A stretch of 11,741 nt of DNA from Bryobacteraceae bacterium (GTDB lineage: Bacteria > Acidobacteriota > Terriglobia > Bryobacterales > Bryobacteraceae), in assembly GCA_947456995.1 (NCBI GenBank), contig CANGVB010000048.1:1-11741 (forward strand), in the 5' to 3' direction. Under the pieces are notes generated by a model. That model saw nothing but the letters and a program-made list of their open reading frames with translations. It was not told where the DNA came from and searched no databases. Position numbers and translations under genes: made by a program. Position 1 is the stretch's first letter. Every line of letters starts with the position of its first letter. Shown piece after piece: positions 7,978-11,741 of this stretch.

Positions 7978-8205
7978 TTAGAAGGCTGCGGGCAACTGGA
8001 TTACTTCAAAGTGTGAAAGGTCCTGCCCTTTGGACTTTAAAGCAGCAAAGCATTCGGCAGGAGTTTTGGCCACAGCGGCTATCTTTCGCAAAGGGAGACG
8101 ATTAGCGTCGTACAGTTCCAGCGCAACCCAGTAACCGGTGAGTTGTTCACGCAAGGGGAGGCTCAGCTCTTCTGGAGCATGCCCAAGGGCCTCAGAGATC
8201 ATCAT
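7978..8205 (-). CDS. 75-residue conserved-looking small protein, possibly DUF5678-like
   Basis: I do not firmly recognise this protein. It has no signal peptide, membrane segment or cysteine pair, so it should be cytoplasmic. After a short helical start (SEALGHAPEELSLPLREQL) the sequence reads as strand-strand-helix-strand: GYWVALELYD, RKIAAVAKT, PAECFAALKSKG, FEVIQLP. That pattern (WVA, then KxxA..KT..E....LK.KG, then a final V..LP strand) is like small DUF5678-type proteins, but the match is weak. Its ATG overlaps the TGA of the upstream secreted-protein gene (ATGA, 8202-8205), a strong sign that it is a real translated gene, and it is followed after 19 bases by the ttcA-like gene. Confidence 0.72.
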   Translation of the reverse strand: MMISEALGHAPEELSLPLREQLTGYWVALELYDANRLPLRKIAAVAKTPAECFAALKSKGQDLSHFEVIQLPAAF

Positions 8206-9299
8206 TGCCGGTTCAGTTCTTCCAGTAGTGCGGGCATACCGCGACGGCGATAAATATCCGATAGACGCTGTTCTTCGAGGCTGCCCGGAATCAGCTTGGC
8301 GAGGCGTGCTTCATCGCGGAAAGCACTCGGCGGCACCCAGACATCTCCATTGGCAAACTCAACCTGCTGCACAAAGCCCGTTAGACTCTCAACCTTCATC
8401 GGCAAACCCATCGGCCGATTCAGCGTAACGTTGGCCGATGGCTGCACGGAAGCCCCGCCTTTGGGCTTCATCACCATCACTGCCGGCAAGGACCCTGCCG
8501 AAAATTCACGGCCTTCCTGATCGCGAACCAGCAAACCCAGTTCAATCGAACGAACCTCACGCTTGTCGCGATTCTGGAAGGCTAGCTCTAGAATCTGCAA
8601 CTGATTGCCGCTGCCAACAGCAACGGCCTTGATCCCCTCCACAGGCAGATCGGGTTGCGACAGAAATGCGGTTTCGATATTGCGGGCATTGGCAAGCGTG
8701 GCCGAAGAGCGCGCCAGACGCACATCCAGCTTGGGGCGGCTATTATCTCGCGCCAAAACATCAAGCATCGTGCGGCGCAGAGCGTCTTCGCCACTACGTG
8801 CAAGAATCATGCGCAAATGCTGCCGGTCACGACGAGCCTCGGTCTCCCAGGCGGTCAACTGACGGCGGCTGCCCAGACGATTTGGGCCAAAGAAAGAAAG
8901 ATCTTCAAACAGGATCCCGTCCAGTTGCACCTGAACCACGGCCGCGCCAGAGCCACCGTTGGGCTGCAAAAGTCGCAGATCGATCTTGACTGGAAATTCC
9001 TGCCCCGGGTAAACATCAAGGCTCGGCACAGAAACACTAGCCTTGCCCCCTGCAGCAACTTCCTGAGAACTCACCTGCAAGCTGATTCCACGCACCCGCA
9101 AGCGGCTGTTGTTCTTGAGCTTGAGCGATGTGCGTACGTCCACAACGTAGGCACCGCCGCGAGCAATCGCGCGAGATTCACCCCACCCTGAGCTCACCAC
9201 CGACACCGGAGCATCGGCAGGAAAATTCACCTTGAGTCCGTCCTGGGCCACAAGCGACGAAGCAAGCAGCGAAATCCCAAAAAGAGCCTTATTCAACAT
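8202..9299 (-). CDS. Secreted two-module protein of unknown function, encoded after an anti-sigma factor
   Basis: No named family was recognised for this 365-residue protein. It has a Sec signal peptide (MLNKALFGISLLASSLVAQ, cleavage about residue 19) and no other membrane segment, so it is probably periplasmic or exported. It seems to hold two related beta-rich modules, at residues about 54-138 and 234-326. Each has a strand like SLKLKNNSRLRVRGISLQV or ELAFQNRDKREVRSIELGL, a VYPGQ/VQPSA turn, and a final VQVQLDGILFED or VQQVEFANGDVW strand. Each module is followed by a charged helical tail (139-185; 327-365). The ATG lies inside the end of the anti-sigma gene (11-base overlap), and the TGA overlaps the start of the 75-residue gene. 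Position suggests a role in the signal sensed or answered by the sigma/anti-sigma pair; this is inference. Confidence 0.85.
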   Translation of the reverse strand: MLNKALFGISLLASSLVAQDGLKVNFPADAPVSVVSSGWGESRAIARGGAYVVDVRTSLKLKNNSRLRVRGISLQVSSQEVAAGGKASVSVPSLDVYPGQEFPVKIDLRLLQPNGGSGAAVVQVQLDGILFEDLSFFGPNRLGSRRQLTAWETEARRDRQHLRMILARSGEDALRRTMLDVLARDNSRPKLDVRLARSSATLANARNIETAFLSQPDLPVEGIKAVAVGSGNQLQILELAFQNRDKREVRSIELGLLVRDQEGREFSAGSLPAVMVMKPKGGASVQPSANVTLNRPMGLPMKVESLTGFVQQVEFANGDVWVPPSAFRDEARLAKLIPGSLEEQRLSDIYRRRGMPALLEELNRQ

Positions 9300-9879
9300 A
9301 GATTTGACTCACAGTCACTTGGCCTGAATCCTGATCGACAACTGAGGAGCGCACGCTACCTTCAAGACCAACTTCGATTCGGTTTGATCTCGAAGCTACA
9401 TTGCGCAGAATCATGCCCCGGCCACGGCTCTCAACACCCACGCCATTTTCATCGCCGCGAAGCAGGAATCCACCACTACGCACTTGCGCCACGGCCGAAG
9501 GAGTAGGCCGCGAACCAGGGCCAGCGAGGAACCAGCCCGTAATCACGATGACCGTCATGGCAACAATCGCTACCGCGGCGCGCCAGGGAATATAGCGCTC
9601 TTCTTCTTTACGTCCACTGCCCTGATGGATGGCATCCACATCAAGGCCCAAACGGATGTTGCCAAGCATCTCCGCCTCAAGCTGGTCCCACTTGATGGCA
9701 CGCGGCAATTCAAAACTGTCTACAGCAAGATCCACGCGAGACCGGTCAGAGCGGTAAGACGCTACCATTGCCCGGCAGGCTGGGCAAACCAGGCAATGGG
9801 CCTGAGATTGTAGCTTCAGTATCAAGGGAAGGTCGCCGCTCGAAGCCAGTGCAGCCTCTTGTTCAGAAAAATGTCTCAT
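9289..9879 (-). CDS. Membrane-anchored zinc-finger (ZAS-type) anti-sigma factor
   Basis: The N-terminal cytoplasmic part has the ZAS zinc motif His28-x3-Cys32-x2-Cys35 (HCLVCPAC). In the family this lies near the surface that binds and silences an ECF sigma factor. One transmembrane helix spans about residues 99-119 (WRAAVAIVAMTVIVITGWFL). A periplasmic C-terminal part of about 75 residues follows, starting with AVAQVRSGGFLLRG, a beta-rich segment that recalls FecR-type domains only loosely. The gene starts in an ATGA overlap with the sigma-factor gene and has a strong ribosome binding site inside that gene's end. It overlaps the next gene by 11 bases. Role and membrane orientation are inferred from the family and gene order, which are classic for a sigma/anti-sigma pair. 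Confidence 0.9.
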   Translation of the reverse strand: MRHFSEQEAALASSGDLPLILKLQSQAHCLVCPACRAMVASYRSDRSRVDLAVDSFELPRAIKWDQLEAEMLGNIRLGLDVDAIHQGSGRKEEERYIPWRAAVAIVAMTVIVITGWFLAGPGSRPTPSAVAQVRSGGFLLRGDENGVGVESRGRGMILRNVASRSNRIEVGLEGSVRSSVVDQDSGQVTVSQIYVE

Positions 9880-10469
9880 TGCGCCTCCTTCCTCTTTTCG
9901 TAAATAGCTCGAAACTTCGTGCGTGCATTGGCGATGTGAGAACGCACCGTGGCTGGAGAACAGCCCAGGATCTCAGCAACCTCATGCGCCGGCATATCCT
10001 CGACGTCACGAAGAACCAGCGCGGTTCTCTCCCGCACGCTCAACGACTCCAGGCAATGATCGAGATAAGCGGCTTCTTCGCTGCGCAGCATCTCAACATC
10101 GGCACGACGGCTAACCGGGTCTGGCAGCGGCTCTACCAGAGAATCAATTTCGGTAAAGTTCACACGGGCCTTGCGACGCAGGAAATCAATCGCCGTATTG
10201 CTGGCCACGCGGCCCAGCCAGTGGTTGGCCTTCTCAATGTCTTTCAACTGATCTTTGCGCTGAAGTGCCTTGATGAACGTATCCTGCGTCAGGTCTTGCG
10301 CATCGGCGACATTACCGACAATTCGGTAGATCAAGGCGAATACACGGCGAAGATTTTCGCGCACAAACCGATCCTGCAGCTCTCGCTCTGAGGCGCCGGG
10401 GCTCGAATTGGGTGCGGATTTGGCCGACAATGGTGACTCCACTTCCCGTACTATCGCCACAAAGCTCAT
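9876..10469 (-). CDS. ECF-type RNA polymerase sigma factor
   Basis: This 197-residue protein has the two-domain layout of ECF (extracytoplasmic function) sigma factors. Region 2 (about residues 33-101) contains the helix DAQDLTQDTFIKAL and the segment WLGRVASNTAIDFLRRKAR, which bind core polymerase and the -10 element. Region 4 (about 138-190) holds LSVRERTALVLRDVEDMPAHEVAEILGCSPATVRSHIANAR, the helix-turn-helix that reads the -35 element. There is a 30-residue N-terminal extension rich in serine and proline. The start at ATG 10469 lacks a clear ribosome binding site; GTG 10460 is an alternative. It should be held inactive by the anti-sigma factor encoded directly downstream and is likely to drive its own operon and other targets. 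It is divergent from the thiolase gene. Confidence 0.94.
   Translation of the reverse strand: MSFVAIVREVESPLSAKSAPNSSPGASERELQDRFVRENLRRVFALIYRIVGNVADAQDLTQDTFIKALQRKDQLKDIEKANHWLGRVASNTAIDFLRRKARVNFTEIDSLVEPLPDPVSRRADVEMLRSEEAAYLDHCLESLSVRERTALVLRDVEDMPAHEVAEILGCSPATVRSHIANARTKFRAIYEKRKEAQ
9884..9890 (-). promoter_or_regulatory. Strong ribosome binding site AAGGAGG for the anti-sigma gene
   Basis: A near-perfect Shine-Dalgarno sequence lies within the last codons of the sigma-factor gene, 4 bases before the anti-sigma ATG. It allows efficient independent or coupled translation of the anti-sigma factor and fixes the start at 9879. It is the strongest such site in this gene set. Confidence 0.8.
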
Positions 10470-10533
10470 CTATCATTACTTGACGCTCGAAGATTCCAAA
10501 GCGTGCAGTGCGGCAATTCAGGTCTACGATTGA

Positions 10534-10539
10534 ATTATA
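10534..10539 (-). promoter_or_regulatory. Candidate -10 box TATAAT reading toward the sigma-factor gene
   Basis: A perfect TATAAT lies on the minus strand in the divergent gap, 64 bases before the sigma-factor ATG and overlapping the thiolase start codon. No good -35 hexamer is found at the right distance and no clear ECF-type GGAAC box is seen, so this is only a candidate. Confidence 0.25.
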
Positions 10540-11678
10540 TGAGACCCGTCCATGTTGCCGGAATCGGCAAGACCGCTTTCGGGGCCCTCGCCGGTCGAAG
10601 CCTGAAAGATCTGGCGGTGGAGGCAATCACCGCTTGCCTGTCAGATGCCGGAAAAAGCCCGTCTGATGCCGAAGCTGCTTACATTGGCAATTTTGACGCT
10701 CCCTCCTTTACGGGTCAGAACCATCTCGCACCCTTTATCGCCGGAGCTGCCGGGATTCATAACGTACCCGCAACTCGATTTGAGGCTGCTTGTGCCTCAG
10801 GCGGCAGCGCGCTATTCCACGCAATGCAGGCAGTAGCAAGCGGCAGCTACAACAACGTCCTGGTGTGTGGCGTCGAAAAGATGACCTCGCAGACCACGGC
10901 CAGAGTTGCGCAGATCCTTGCCGGGGCTGGCGATGCGGAACTCGAGTCGCAGATCGGTGCCACATTCCCGGCGATCTTCGCCATGATCGCTCGCCGTCAT
11001 ATGCACCAGTACGGCACCACGCGCGAGCATCTGGCGGCAGTAGCCGTGAAGAATCACTACAACGCCAGTCTCAACCCACACGCCCACCTGAAGAAGGTGA
11101 TCACTCTCGAACAGGCGCTAGCCGGCAAACCCGTGGCCGAGCCCTTCACGATTTACGACTGCTCGCTGGTAAGCGACGGCGCGGCCGCAGTCTGGATCAG
11201 CTCAGAACCCGCAGCGATTCGGATCGCGGCCTGCGCACAGGCCTCAGGCCCAGTCTCGCTTGCTGACAAAACCGACATCACCACACTCGAAGCAACCCGG
11301 CTTGCTGCAGCTAAGGCCTACAAGCAAGCCGGGATCGAGGCAAGCGACATCGACATCGCCGAAGTACACGACTGCTTCACCATCGCCGAACTGATCGCCA
11401 TGGAAGATCTGGGCTTCGTCGAAAAAGGCGGCAGCGGCCCCTGGGTGGCCTCGGGCGCAACCGGCATTCAGGGAAGCCTTCCCGTGAACACCTCTGGTGG
11501 CCTTAAGGCGAAGGGGCACCCGATCGGTGCCACCGGCGTTGCCCAGATCTGTGACCTCATTTTGCAAATGCGAGGCGAGGCCGGCCCCCGACAGGTAGCC
11601 AAAGCCAACACCGCACTGGCACAAAACCTGGGTGGCAGCGGAGCCACCAGCGTTGTCACCATTCTTCAGAGGAACTAG
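10539..11678 (+). CDS. Thiolase family protein, SCP-x/acetyl-CoA acetyltransferase-like
   Basis: The 379-residue protein has a thiolase fold. The nucleophile is Cys85 in EAACASGGSA, and His327 lies in GHPIGATG, the loop of the acid-base site. The loop EVHDCFT (His277, Cys279) replaces the NEAF loop of classical thiolases, and the C-terminal motif is LGGSGATS instead of the CxG motif. These are marks of the SCP-x-type branch, which joins or cleaves acyl-CoA units. The frame could begin at 10503, but homologues start at MRPVHVAGIGKTAFG, i.e. ATG 10539, which I use; no Shine-Dalgarno sequence is present, so a leaderless or weak start is possible. One base separates its stop from the next gene, probably an OB-fold partner. 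The acyl substrate is unknown. Confidence 0.92.
   Translation: MRPVHVAGIGKTAFGALAGRSLKDLAVEAITACLSDAGKSPSDAEAAYIGNFDAPSFTGQNHLAPFIAGAAGIHNVPATRFEAACASGGSALFHAMQAVASGSYNNVLVCGVEKMTSQTTARVAQILAGAGDAELESQIGATFPAIFAMIARRHMHQYGTTREHLAAVAVKNHYNASLNPHAHLKKVITLEQALAGKPVAEPFTIYDCSLVSDGAAAVWISSEPAAIRIAACAQASGPVSLADKTDITTLEATRLAAAKAYKQAGIEASDIDIAEVHDCFTIAELIAMEDLGFVEKGGSGPWVASGATGIQGSLPVNTSGGLKAKGHPIGATGVAQICDLILQMRGEAGPRQVAKANTALAQNLGGSGATSVVTILQRN
11668..11673 (+). promoter_or_regulatory. Ribosome binding site AGAGGA for the last gene
   Basis: A good Shine-Dalgarno sequence sits in the last codons of the thiolase gene, 6 bases before ATG 11680. It supports the reality and the start of the following partial gene. 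Confidence 0.75.
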
Positions 11679-11679
11679 C

Positions 11680-11741
11680 ATGCGCCAAGCCATCGTCTAC
11701 ACAGAAACAGTGATCCACTCGGCACCCGAGCAGTTTGCCGC
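11680..11741 (+). CDS. 3'-truncated gene, possibly OB-fold (DUF35) acyl-CoA-associated protein
   Basis: Only the first 20 codons are in the window, giving MRQAIVYTETVIHSAPEQFA. A strong ribosome binding site precedes the ATG and one base separates it from the thiolase stop, so the two genes are almost certainly co-transcribed. SCP-x-type thiolases are commonly paired with small Zn-ribbon/OB-fold (DUF35) proteins that bind and stabilise them, and this start would fit one lacking the zinc ribbon. The identification rests mainly on context. Confidence 0.55.
   Translation, partial: MRQAIVYTETVIHSAPEQFA

Noticed and set aside
8655..9191. 178-codon open frame on the plus strand
   Set aside because: It is opposite the secreted two-module protein, which has a signal peptide and coupled neighbours; the opposite frame has none of these.
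9768..10391. 207-codon open frame on the plus strand
   Set aside because: It is opposite the ECF sigma-factor gene, whose regions 2 and 4 are unmistakable; the frame shows no motif of its own.

Overview
The window is a compact, entirely protein-coding piece of a bacterial chromosome of moderately high GC content, with no stretch of 300 bases lacking a gene. The gene content (S9 peptidase with an added lipocalin-like tail, ECF sigma/ZAS anti-sigma operon with a secreted partner, PIG-L deacetylase, deoxyhypusine-synthase-like protein, secreted NHL-type propeller) resembles soil Acidobacteriota, perhaps the Bryobacter/Solibacter group. This is an inference from protein style, not from a marker gene. 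No rRNA, tRNA, CRISPR array, insertion sequence or phage gene was seen.

Layout. (1) 2-2002, plus: the 3' part of an S9 prolyl-oligopeptidase-type peptidase with a DUF3108-like C-terminal domain; its first 115 bases are a perfect 57-bp tandem repeat at the window edge. (2) 1999-4022, minus: a PIG-L/LmbE deacetylase followed by a deoxyhypusine-synthase-family enzyme, joined by an ATGA overlap. (3) 4061-7168, plus: ilvD (branched-chain amino acid synthesis), a small AhpD/CMD-type protein and a secreted beta-propeller protein, closely spaced. (4) 7161-10469, minus: a tight five-gene set in the order ECF sigma factor, zinc-finger anti-sigma factor, secreted two-module protein of unknown function, 75-residue protein, TtcA-like tRNA 2-thiolation enzyme. 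ATGA or short overlaps link the first four genes, and ttcA follows after 19 bases. (5) 10539-11741, plus: a SCP-x-type thiolase and the first 20 codons of a second gene, probably an OB-fold (DUF35) partner.

How they work together. The sigma/anti-sigma pair is the obvious regulatory unit. The secreted protein encoded directly after the anti-sigma factor is the best candidate for an uncharacterised part of an envelope-stress or signal-sensing system. The deacetylase/DHS-like pair is the second candidate, because bacteria lack eIF5A and the substrate of such an enzyme is not obvious. Both convergent junctions (1999-2002 and 7161-7168) have overlapping gene ends and leave no room for a terminator between the genes.
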